NCBI GenBank assembly: GCA_013398015.1
Contig: VZRR01007849.1
Span: 62,001-126,000 of the forward strand
Source: Oreocharis arfaki
Lineage: Eukaryota; Chordata; Aves; Passeriformes; Paramythiidae
Direction of reading: 5' to 3'
DNA: 64,000 nucleotides
The translations under genes and the position numbers were made by a program. Below the pieces are notes generated by a model, which made no database searches, was not told where the DNA came from, and was given only the letters and a program-made list of their open reading frames with translations. Positions 11,452-23,300 of this stretch are shown here, one piece after another; the first letter of the stretch is position 1, and each line of letters opens with the position of its first letter.

Positions 11452-11460
11452 GTACGAGGG

Positions 11461-14400
11461 CAATGATGGACGGGAGGCGGCGGCTGCCGGGCTCGGCGCG
11501 CTGAACCGCATAGTGCCCGGGAACGCTGGTCTGAGCACCTGCGTTGGATGTAGGGACAGCGCTCCGGGAAGAACCTGGAAACGCGTCTGGAGCACGAGGT
11601 GTGGAGACGCGGGAGCTACTGATGTCATTGCTAGAAGCAGCGCTTTCTATAGGGCATGTAATGCTCCCTTGCTTAATGGCTTTCTTCCTACCGTATCTTG
11701 AGTAAAATATGAAACGTGTCTGGAATAGAGAGATTTCAGTGCCTTGATGAGAAGGTTTGTTAGGGCAGCAAGGCTGTTTTACGAGAAAGTGTGTCTTGCT
11801 TGTTTACTGATAACTACCTTCCTTTTGGTTTCTTGTCTTGAAAGCCACATCACGCAACACTATCAGGTTTCTGAGATGTGGCTTTGGCAGCAAAGGAAAC
11901 TTGTTCAGCAGCTGGCCAAAATATTTCCCAAATAAAGTAGCAGTTGAGAATGCTTATCTGCCATCATTTTTGAGATATGACAGTCTTTGCTACTTCTCTG
12001 AGGTCTCTTTGATAGTAAATATCGTTATCACCATTGACTGTACTTCAGTTTCACTGAGCCCAAAAGATGCCACCCGCAAAGGGCACTGAGCAGTTCAGAT
12101 ATCCAGCCCCCGTGAGCCAGTGTAGCGAGCACAGTGACTTAGAGTGCTCCTTGACTTGCTTTTTAGGGCTGGCAGCTGAAGTGTCTTTGAACTGGTGTTG
12201 TAGTGGAAATTATTTGTATAGTTTGTTTGATATAGTTATGGCTTAAATGAAGAATTGCTTTATAGTTTTCTTTCAATGTAGCTTTTATGATTTTTATGTG
12301 GTACCACAGTTAATACTTTCTGCCATTGCAGTATTCTTCCTCTGCTTAATTAGATGTTACAAATATCATTCGGTGCATTATCTTTGTCACTTTCTGGCAT
12401 GTAAAATGTATCAGGTTTCTGCAGCTGAGGCAACAGAATCGTTTATTTTGCTAGAGAGTAACTATTTACTGATAGTCGGGACTTTGTACCAGTGTCTAGT
12501 AGCTTAGTAGCTGGATGTTTCTGCATGACTTTATACTACAATCTTGGGGGAAGATTCTGTGGTGCAAATGGAGACCCCCTTCTTGCCAGAGTGTGGGGCT
12601 TGGGTTGTAGTTAAGGGGAGAAGAATAAGAGGTAATGATAATATATGCGCTGAAGTCTTCAGGTATTTTAGCTCATTTGCAGCCTTTCAGTCATCTTGCC
12701 GTGAACACTGATTAAGATAAGGTAATGGTCACAGGAGACTGAAAGATTAGCATGGGTGGGGCAGATGTGAAAACTTGTTTGGTGATGGCTTGACTTTCGG
12801 ACAGTAGATTTTTTTTTTTTTTCACCTGAATGCCTCACCAAACCTCACTTACTGGTTCAGTTTTCTATTTAGATAGAGCAACAAGCACTAAGCTGAATGT
12901 TTCATGTGTCAGCATTGAGAGTTTTGTAATTAATTTCCTCGGTAGTATCAAACATGCATATGGAATTGAGAAAACATTTAGGTAGTGTAATGGTAAATGC
13001 AGGGAAAGGGGGCTATGGGAAGTGGAAGTACCTCCCCTAAACTTAACTGCTGCTTTTTGAAATATTGAGTAAGATGGTGCTTGTCTGTTGTTGAGCACAC
13101 TGAGTCAATTGGGTTGTGTGCCAAACCCAACAGAGCTGCTCGTGCTCTCTGAGGTCTAGAGCACCCATAGATTTTTTTCCTTCCTGAGACACAGACACAT
13201 CAGAGAACACTTTCCTGAAAATTTAAGATTAGAATCAGACATGGATTCAGTGTAGTAAGGAATGAAGTGTTTGAGATTTAGGGAAGGAAAAATTAGTTTT
13301 TCAAGGTAGTGTGATGCCATTTCAGAGGCATCGACACATAATCCACGTGTTTCTATTGCACAACTCTAGTCCAAAGAGGAATTCCAAACCTTGCTACCAA
13401 TGTAGAGATAGTTGAGAGAAACTTGATAATGAATTCCAGCCAGTGAGTAGTTTGGTGCTGAATTGTTTTTCCCAGGTTCGGCATTATCAGGTGTTTGGAA
13501 CCGAGACCAGTATAACTTGGTTTTCACAAAATCTAACTACTTTAATATTGAGCAACTTTTGAAACATTGTTTTACCAAATGCTGCCCTTGACATAGTGTT
13601 TGCCTGATAGTTGCTTGAAGTGTGTTGACACAGTCTCTAAGGAGGTGAATTAGTGTGTCAGTCACCGTGTGATAGGTTACTTGGCTTTGACTTCAGCAGC
13701 TTTTCTGACTTGTGAAGTAACTTCTTACTTGCTGGGAACTCTGCAGGTTCCCTGACATGCCACTTTTGAGATGTGTTTCCAAGGTTTCTGGTCAGGCTGA
13801 CTGAAGAGTTTTATTTTTTGTGTAACCTGCTTCTAGATTGTTCTGTAGCAATTAGGATGTTTCTAATTAGTAGCAGACAACAAACTGAAGAATTGCCTCT
13901 AAGTACAGAGGAACCTGACTCAAAAAAAAGATTGATACTCTGTTGCAACATTAACTGCTGTCGTTATCTCTGATAAGCCTTTGTAGGTCTCCAGGATAAA
14001 AGCTTATTTCTAGCAAAAGGCACACCTTGTCTTTGCTTGTTGCAACTTCAACAGTTTGCCTTAGCTCTCAAGTCAGCCATGATTATTTGGAAATTCCCTG
14101 AGAAAGCTTGCTGCTGAAATGGATTTCTTGGTATGTGTTCTCTTAAGCTTGGCAGAAGATGCTTTTGGGCATGTGAGTGGTGGGAATTACAACAGCTATT
14201 TGAACACTCCCTTGCATTGCCATGATTCTATATTACGTACTTTTAAATGTACATTATGTTTTGGTAAATCAGGATTCCATGGTTTTTGGGCATCTGACTT
14301 CAGAATTGACTGGTGTCCCTTTCAGTCTTAGTATTACAGTTTCTTAACCTCTTCTGTCCCTTGACAGCACCACTGACTATCAGTACTACTTTTTCTACTG

Positions 14401-17400
14401 TTAATTCCAAGTGTGAGGGTCTTAGGAGCACCCTGGCATTAAGAGTACAGAGTTTTAAATGCCTTTCAGCTCTGTATAGTGGGTACTTGTTCCCTCTCCA
14501 GTGTTCAGCCTTGAGCGCAGTAGTTCACAGTTAATACATTTGGTTTTCTTACATTAAACTTCTGATGGCTTCTGTTTTCTTAACAAGAATTCACTCCGTA
14601 CGATATGGGAACACCTGTATGTCTTTACATTCCTTGGCAGGGTTAAGATCGACTCTGTAGGACTAGGAGAGTGGTTTTACTCAGGCAGTTAGTTTATTAC
14701 CTTATTTTCAATATCCTCTCCTCTGGAGAGCCTTTCTCTTTAAATTGTCACACAGTGCTCCTTTCTTCAAAACATTGTTTGGGTCTCGCAGCTGCCTTGA
14801 AGAATGTGTGTTAGTTGTGTGGTGTGATACAGCAGCACTAACCAGAGCAAGTACAAAACGGACTTGTAGAAAATGGAATACTGAAAAGGGTCTGGCCAGG
14901 GCAGTTTGGCTCTCTGAGTGCAGTCATGTAGTCATTTGGTGTAGAGCTATCGCAAGACTTCCTTCCTCTAGATAGGAAGCCATAAAGAAGTTTCATGTGA
15001 CTAAACTTGATAAAGTTGTGCAATTCTCTGGTCAAATGGCAAGTGTATGGCTATTAGATAGCCCTTCCTTTATAATGCTTTTGTACTTGTGTAAATTTGT
15101 TTGTGAAGACAGAAGTTATTCATCTGCAAACTTGAATTGAGAAACAAATTTTACTGCCTTAATGGAAGTCAACAGTATCAAAACCATGATCTGATATTGC
15201 ATGAATTTGTCTCTTGGTTGGCAAGGATGCATATTCTGGGCTGGATCAGGAACTTGATACAATCAGGGGCTGCACCTGCACAATTGCAGCTGATTCTCTT
15301 ATGCCCTAAAGTACTCTCATGCATTGAATTAAGCTCTGTTCTCCCTTTTCCCACCACTGTGTGTGTATTCAAGTGAGTCCAGCCTTGTCTTTTCCTGCCA
15401 GCTTTCCAGGTAGCCAGCATTCAGTCTTGTGTGCCTGTTGGCGAAAGGTAAATATAACTCGTAATTTTGCAAAGTGTTTCACATGTCAAGCCTGTCAAGG
15501 GATTTTCCTGTTTTCAGTTGTTCCTATCTTTTTCTTTCTGCATTATCCCAAGGTAGTATAGATTCTGAATCCTAGGGAAGTGATCTTGACTCGGTCTTCT
15601 GATAAAGGACTTGGACCAGGTGTCCCTCTGGGAGTGGTGCGTACATTAGAAGACAGATCATTAGAGGAGAGCATAACTCCTCAGGATTCTATTCTCTTCT
15701 CTGGCATAGATTTAGGAGTCTAAAGTGGTGACAAAGTGCCACAAAATGGCATTGAGATGACAGGATCATTCTGAACCATCAGAATGAGTAAATCTAATTG
15801 CAGTTTGGTTCACATGTACAATAGAAAATAAACCTTTAGATAATAACCAGCATTTCTTATCTGCTTGGATTAATGCCCCACAGATAGCAGTTTTCAGTGT
15901 GTTTGCCATCAGAACACCTGGGCAAAGGTGCAGGGCAACACATCAGTACTGCAGCTTAGGTACAGAATGATTATGTAGGGCTGGCATCCCTTACCCCCAG
16001 AGTGCTGCTGCACAGTAATTCCAGGGTGGGCTGGAGCCAAGGAGAGTCTGTGAGCGTGACCAGGCCATGGTGGCCGTGTGAACCAGCAGCTGTGCTGTGC
16101 TGCAGCCATGGTTTTCCTTCCAAACACCATAGGCAGCTGATGTTAGTGCAAACAGTCCCATCCACTGGGTATGTGTATGGCTTAAAGTAGTGATGGTATG
16201 GGATATATGCCCAAGTGGATTTGCATGGCTTGCTGCCCTTTGTTCCAAGAGGGAGGAAGAAAAATGCTAAAGAAGTTTTTACTTATGCAGGAAACATGAC
16301 TATAATAATAAACCCCAAATTATATAGAAGTAGCTTTTGTGTTTCCTTATTGTCAGTGTTCCATGTTTCTAAAAATTGGAGGCAAAGTAAATCATTAACT
16401 CTAGTAACTGAAGTCCTCTTTGCGAGCAGATGGTGTACGCAATTGCCATTAAATATGCTTGGTTTTCTAGCACACAACAACCATTCATCTCTCTCCCTTA
16501 GTAGGTTTCCATTTTATGGGACAGTAAATCAAGGGTAGCTGTGTTTGACTAACAGGATTTCAGTTATAAGAGGGTTGAAACCTGAAAGCATGTGCTAGAT
16601 TGTTTTGTTAGCTTTGTAGTTTTCAGCTTAAAACAAACAGCTTTATGAGGTATATTTCTTTAAGACAAATTGTTATTCAATCAGAGAAGTATTTGTTTTG
16701 TTTGACTTATTTTATCTCAGGCTGTTAATGTACTTTGGGGTTTTTTTAGGTAGGCATGTTAGATAAAAAAGAATGCTGGATTTAATTTAAGCAACATCTC
16801 TAGTTGGTGCTTTGACAGTTAACTTTAGTGTTTTCTTGCATGAGACTGTAATTGCAGAAATGAGGTATAAAGGGAGAGATTGTCTTACGATTTTCAGTTG
16901 AAAAGATGCAGCTAGAATAAATATATAAGCAGCCTTTTTTTTGGAACTTACTGGAAAACAAAGGAAGCATCTGAACTAAGTGAAATTTCTTTGATGTTAG
17001 TGTATTTTTGGTAATTCCTTTGCTAGGTATCCATAATGTAGTGTTTCCAGCCAAGTGAATAATGAACCTAACAAAACTTACTTTTTGCTATTGAAAAGTT
17101 TTGGACCACTGCATTTAAATCTGAAGTACTGCACTTGCTGTGCCACAGGTAGTTGTCATATAGGGCTCTGCAGTTTATTAAGAGGAACATTTAAAGCCTA
17201 AAGTTAAGAATCTGAGGGTTGTATCAGTTTTTGTGTTAATTAGCAAAGAATGATATTTGTTATGAGATGTACAAACAATATTCTCAACTTGCCATGATAG
17301 CATTAAGCAATACATTATGTAACTTGATTAGAAATATTCTCAGGATAGATTGATTCAACATCAGTTTGCTTTTCTGTACTCTTGACATTTTGACTGTAGG

Positions 17401-20214
17401 CTCGTAGTGTTTGTGGGCTGGTGATGATTCATGTATTAATCACTACTTGACACTGAAACTGCCTTCACAAACAGCTGCTTTCCTGCAAGATTCAGTGAGC
17501 TCTTTCTCTGCCTTAAACTGGCTGGAGCAGAGAGTAGGCGGGACCTTCTTTCTTTCAGTGTTTTGATTTGTTCTTCAGTGTTTTTTTTCTAATTTTTCTT
17601 TGCTCCTATGTCCCATATGTTTCACTCGGTTTCATCTGCATTCCTTCAAGACCTTGGGAGCAGATGATGCTGCAGCACAGTGCTCTCCGATCACAATCCC
17701 CGTGAGTGTTGCCTTACTTGCAGTGAAACAGCTCTCACCACTCCATCGAGGACAGCTCAGTGTCTCGTGCTGGTTGCGTCTGCCTCATCACTGACACTGC
17801 AAATCCAGCAGCTGCTGAATATTTCTTAAGAGTGATTGGGGTTTTATAGCATTTGTTCCACACTAATGAAGTCAGGATTCATATAATGATGTGAATTTAA
17901 CCTTACAAAAATCAAGTAGTTATGCAGGTGTTACTATTTAATGTTTACTCATGCCCCTTATTCTTTATTGCTTAAACTTGCTGAGGGTAATTTATCAGCT
18001 CTTCATTACCAGAGCTTGTCTTTCATTTGGTGCTTTCTGGTACCTCTGTACTGTCTGTTGTTCTCTGAATCATCTGTAAAGGACAGGTCTGTCACATTTT
18101 CATTTAGGTTAGCAACATATTTCTTAATTGTTTTTCAGTCTTTTCTTTCCCCTGAATTTCTTTTAAAAATTATTTTTCTTTCATTCTTTCACTACCTGTT
18201 ACTTGATTATTTTTACCTCTAAAATTGCCAAGATTTTTAATAGCTATCAAACAAGGTAGTCTGCATGCACACTGAAGGTTTTCGTTCTAGCACATTTTTC
18301 AGTCATAGTGTTAGTTCAAGGAGCAATGGTTTCTTGTTCTCTGCTTCTACACTTTTTTACGCTGTGCTAGAAATCTTGAGGAAAGTGTAAGCAGCTTGCT
18401 TTTGAGAAAACTAGTGCTTGCATGAAATGTAAACAAGTTCCAGATGTAAATGCAAATCGAAGGAAACTTTGCAAATTTAAACTTCCATGTGGAAGAACAT
18501 GTTTCTGATACTGCTCTGAATTGCAATAAATAACATTTCTTTGTGAATATATATTGTCATTAATGAACATTTTATGCTGGACATAAAGGCAAAGGTAGGA
18601 CAGTTTTGGTTTGAAATAGGTTTTCTACACTGTCTGTTCTTAAGCATTTTCTTTCTTCTGTCTGTCTCTGATTTCAAGTCTAGACTCTTCAAAAACTGGG
18701 TAAAGTTGAATGAATTCCAGTTTAAGCTTTGCCCTCTTTGATGAACGGGGAGGATGTGATGTTGCTAAGGGGAAGGCAACAAGGGAAAATGCTTGCTGGG
18801 TGCCAGAGAAATAGTTTCCAATGTGTTCCTGCAACTGATGTGCCTTCTACTGAAGTCTAGCTGACAAAAGTCCAGTTTTTCCTAATAATTGTCTTAATAC
18901 AATTGTACACACCATAGTTCTGCAGTGGAAAGTTTTAAAACTTAAGATTTGTTTTTTGAAAACTTCTTGGGGAGGGAAGGTAGCTAATGGATCATCCCTC
19001 ATCTGGATCTCTTTGCTATTATCAACAGTTGAATGGATTAGCATGTGTGGCTCATTAGGGTTATTTGCTTGTGATAATGGTTTATGTCTTGCAGCTGGTT
19101 TTTTATCAGGTTTTCTGCAAGACTGAAGTTGTTGCAAATGCAGACTGATAAAGTGCTAGCATGAAAATGGTGCAGGCTTTTTGCAGTGAGGTTCGCGTGG
19201 TGGTGGTGGTGACAAATTGAGATTCTGAAAAATAAAAGGCTCTAAAATAACGAACTGGTCAGGTGCAGGAGCACTGTCAGGTATCCCTTGCCACAAATAA
19301 AGGAGGAGATAACCAGCTTTCCAGCTGTTTGCAGCCTGCCACAGTGTGTCTCCTGTATGAAGCTTTGTTGGCAGTGGACCCTGGTCACCCTGGTCCCAGT
19401 CCATGCTGCCATCGGAAAGGATGATTGTGTGCTCCCCTTGCTCTGTGTTCTTGCCCTGTTAAGTCAATCAATGCTTTGGGCAGTTGTACTCAGCATGCTC
19501 TGAGCATTGAGGCTGGAGCAGAACAAGGGGCAGAAAAGCTTTTCTCTGCTTTTCTCAGCAGCTCAGTCTGAGTTTAGCTTAAACCAGTCAGCAAAACATA
19601 ACCTCAGTCTGTGTCAAGGTCTTGGCCTCCTCCTCTTAGGCGTGGAGAGTGTGATGACGGTAAAGAGACATTCTCCTGGCAAGGGTAGCATGCTCTATCA
19701 TGCTATTTTTGGCAGTGCCTTCAAAACATCTGCAGTCAATCCAAGCTTTCTAAATGCTGCATTCAGTGCATGTACAGCTGAGTGTCCTGGTACAGCAGGA
19801 ATGAAGGCTGCATGGTGTGCTGTGGGGGGAAGGCGGAGTGTTGCAGGGCATGCGGGATCAAATAAGCTAAGTCAGGTCTGGCTGAAGATAGTAAAATTGT
19901 TGCTGTGTAGGGCGAACACTAAAGCTGCCTTCAACACTATGACTGGTGTTTGTTGCATGTTTTTCTCATCTCTTAGGACCCAGCATGTCAACAGTTTTGG
20001 TTTGGGTGGCTTTTCATTTTTATAGGTGAGGTATTAAATTTGTCTTCCGTTTATTAGTGATGTTGAAGCTAGAGACTGTTAATGCCAAAGTTTCCAAACT
20101 TAACTGATGCTTAGATTGTACTCCCAAAATGTACAGTTGTACATATTTGTCCCATTGGGATCAAAAATGCGAATTTATGTTGACACCAAGTTAACCACTT
20201 TTTATTTTTATCAG
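11461..20214 (+). other. LAMP1 intron 1 (about 8.8 kb)
   Basis: Long first intron between the CpG island and the first resolved exon. I saw no recognisable exon, RNA gene or repeat family. It includes a T-run near 12800 and a GTG-repeat patch at about 19196-19210. The 172-codon open frame at 19507-20025 and a signal-like frame at 11747-11935 are considered chance. Confidence 0.65.
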
Positions 20215-20225
20215 GCTTTTTACAG

Positions 20226-20330
20226 GCTTCCTCTTCATTTGAAGTGAAAGATTCAAGTGGTAAGGTCTGCATAATTGCTGATTTGACAGTAGCCTTCTCA
20301 GTGGAATACAAAAACAGTGGACAAAAACAG
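20226..20330 (+). CDS. LAMP1: LAMP1 exon 2 (start of mature chain)
   Basis: The donor GTAAGG is at 20331. The exon gives 35 codons in phase 0: ASSSFEVKDSSGKVCIIADL and TVAFSVEYKNSG, the beginning of the first luminal domain with its first cysteine. Two tandem acceptors exist: ACAG ending at 20225 (used here) and TTTTTATCAG ending at 20214. The second would add GC plus codons for FLQ and need a phase-1 exon 1. The upstream site has the better pyrimidine tract, so the true exon start is open. Confidence 0.88.
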
Positions 20331-23300
20331 GTAAGGGCAGTGAGTATCTTACTGCTTGTCACTTATTAGTATTTTTAGTATTTGTGAAATGTGTGGTATT
20401 TCTGCACATGTGCAGTATTTAAACTTTCAAAGAGTATTTTTATGCATGATAAACTGCTTCAACAAAGATTTTTACCCTCCCAGTCATGTTGCACCAGCAT
20501 TTCTTTATTACGGGTGCTTCTTCTAATTAAATGGCAAGGTTAAGGCTGCCCGAGTCAATCACAAACAAAACATGTGAAATTACTTTTGTGACTGAAATTC
20601 CACACCAGTCCTATTGATCACTAAAATGGCTTTCACTGGAATTGTAAAAGCAAAAATACTGCGAGTTCTCTTTTGGTAACTTGGTCACACTCGCATGGAC
20701 TAAATCTGAACTGAAATGGCTGTTGGCGCGTAGCTGTTAAACTTTTTAAACTCCGGAAATCTGTGACCTTCCTTCTTAGCAAATCTCTGGATTTCAGTGT
20801 ATCTAGAGACTAGTGCAATGCTTATAGATTGTTCCATATTAACAGCAAAAGCTTGTTAATGGAAAATTAAGAATTTGCTTTAACAAATCAGTTTTGTGAT
20901 TTTTTTGTATCTTCACTACTGAATAGGAATTGTGGATTATTCATAGTCTTACTGCAGTTTTGTGTTGTTGAAGTAGATTTTTTTCTTTTTCCTAGCCATC
21001 GGTGTAATATAAGGTTAAAAAAGTCCTACTACTTTGCCACTGGTGCACTTTTGCTATGTGTAATTTGAGCTGAGCCTTGTATTGTATAATCCACGTTTTC
21101 AGTGGTGCTGCTGGTCGAAAATCCTGCTGATACTGGTATATGTGTTTGCACTCAGAACTGACTTCTTTCATAACATGCTTTTGTCTGTTTCTTCTTGTAA
21201 ACTGTAAGCTCAGAACTTCCAAGTAAATGTATTTGTCTTCAGATAACCACATTTCTTCACAATGTGTAATTAACTCAAAGTTAATAACAGCCAAGCTATG
21301 TAAGGATGTACCATTAACTTTTGTTCTTGCTCAGTTGTACTACAAGAAGTGCAGCTTAAATTCTCCTGTTTTTCACATGTCCAGACCTTGCCAGATTTGA
21401 TTCTTGTAATACAGAAGTACCTGCAGATTCATACTGCTAGTTTAGGAGGAAAAACGTCTAAGAGGTGCTGTGAGTATCCAGCACCTGGATACTGTTTTGT
21501 CCTCCACTTTCAGAGAGCAAGATTCTCAAACTCGAATGCCAGTGACATGCTGCTTGCTATATACTGGTATATAAGTAGACATCTTACAGTGCATATTAAT
21601 GTCTGCTGTATGTTTGTAACAGTTTCATTAGATATTTAAAAAGCTGTTAGGAAAAGCTTACATGTGTTTTATTTTCTACCCCACAGTTTGTACACTTTCT
21701 TCTTCCGCAAAATGCTTCAGTAGACTCACAGAGCTCATGTGGTAAAGATAACACATCTCATCCAGTTCTGATATTGGATTTTGGAGCAGGACATTCTTTA
21801 ACCCTGAATTTCTCAGAATCTGCAGACAAGTACCAAGTTGAAGAGTTAGTTTTTCACTACAATCTGTCAGATGCAACTTTATTCCCAAATTCAACTGCAG
21901 GTAAAATGAAAACTTCCTGTTGTTATTGTGTAACCCTTCCAGATGTAATACTGAGTCATTTCTTTTAATACTGGTACATACTATTGTTTCGTATCTTTTT
22001 ACAGGAGACGTGAAGACTGTATCACATAAAAGTATTATTCAGGCACATAGGGGCACAAAATACAGATGCATCAACTCCAAGCACATCAATATGAGGTCTG
22101 TGAATGTTACTTTCAGCAATGTCACTTTGGAAGCCTATCTCACAAATGGCACTTTCAGTGTGAACAGTAAGTATCTTGTAACAGAAAATGTACTTGATGA
22201 GCTAATATTTCCAATAACACGTTATTTCTTTTTAAGTCCTGACTAATATTAAGGTGGGTACAAACTGGATCTGAAGCTCTGATAACAGCATCTTTTGAAA
22301 TGAATGGACTTGCATCAGGTTTTCTCTGGAGGATGTTGGAATCCTTGATTAGGAGATAGTGCCCTGGATTCCCATGGGTATTGTACTGGGCTGTTCATGA
22401 ATATGGGTGTTAAACACATACTGCAGTAGGTTGAGTGGGCACATGGCCAAAATCCTAGTTTAAGGAGTAACTGATAACTTCCAAGCATTATGGCCTCTAT
22501 CAAAGTAATTTGAACTAGTTACTGTGTGCTCTGGGGAAAATTAGTGAAATAATGGCAGACAGTAGAGAATTGATCTGTAGGGAACAAAAACGTACATCTT
22601 CCTACAGGAGGTTTTATGTCAGCTGTAGCAGTCAGGTTTTTCTCTTTGAGGCACAATCATGAAGTGGTAGTTTTATCCTGATTGCTTGTACTGAAAAGCA
22701 GTTTGGAATTTTACTTCAAATTATTAAAGGTCAATTACTTCATGGTGTGTAGCTTTGCTTTTGCTTTGCTTTTGTGGCAGCTCTCCTCAAACACAAAAGA
22801 GCTGTATAAGCTGATCACCCATACTAGCTTAAGGAGTGATAAGTCTTTGCCTTACTTTCAGAGTCTTCATCTTCCCTAAGAAATGTAGAACTTTTCTTTA
22901 GCTATTAATCCCATTTATGCACCTGCTAAGTTGAAACAAAAATTAAAAACTAGGGTAGCCAATGCTAGCATGGAATGGATACAATGAAAAAGTGCCTTCT
23001 ACTGGAGTATTTCTACCTTGTCCTGTTTCTGTGAAAAATACCTTGCCTGATGCATGATAATAGTGGCATTGACTTCCTTTATGGCTCCTTCACATGACTG
23101 GCTCAGATTGGTGTGTATCGTTCCCTTGATCAAACTTTTCCATTCAGTGAACTAGTTTGCAGTAAAGATATAGACCTACATTTATGCTTAAAAAAACCTA
23201 CAACAAACCCTGATTTCTATTACTGCAGTCTTCAGAGCTCTCTCTTTTTTTTTAATTATGAAACCTTGATCCAGTTGTTTTACCAGGTAAGTATGGTAAG

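Larger units (their letters stand above)
10957..11460 (+). promoter_or_regulatory. LAMP1: CpG-island promoter assigned to LAMP1
   Basis: About 500 bp of very GC- and CpG-rich sequence in otherwise AT-rich DNA, without an obvious TATA box. It contains two CLEAR-type E-boxes (11118-11127 and 11155-11164), a full CRE (11144-11151) and GC boxes (11128-11139). CLEAR elements bind TFEB/TFE3 and mark lysosomal genes, so they fit LAMP1, whose eight later exons begin 9 kb downstream on this strand. The island also carries the only ambiguous base of the window (11228). Transcription probably starts near 11170-11220; that position is inference. Confidence 0.85.

Noticed and set aside
10949..11701. Several long Arg/Pro/Ala-rich open frames on both strands of the CpG island
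   Set aside because: High GC removes stop codons; none shows a plausible protein or consistent splice phase.
19507..20025. 172-codon open frame on the plus strand, the longest in the window
   Set aside because: No domain, signal, splice context or known homology; it lies in LAMP1 intron 1 and its composition looks non-coding. A long frame by chance is expected in 64 kb.
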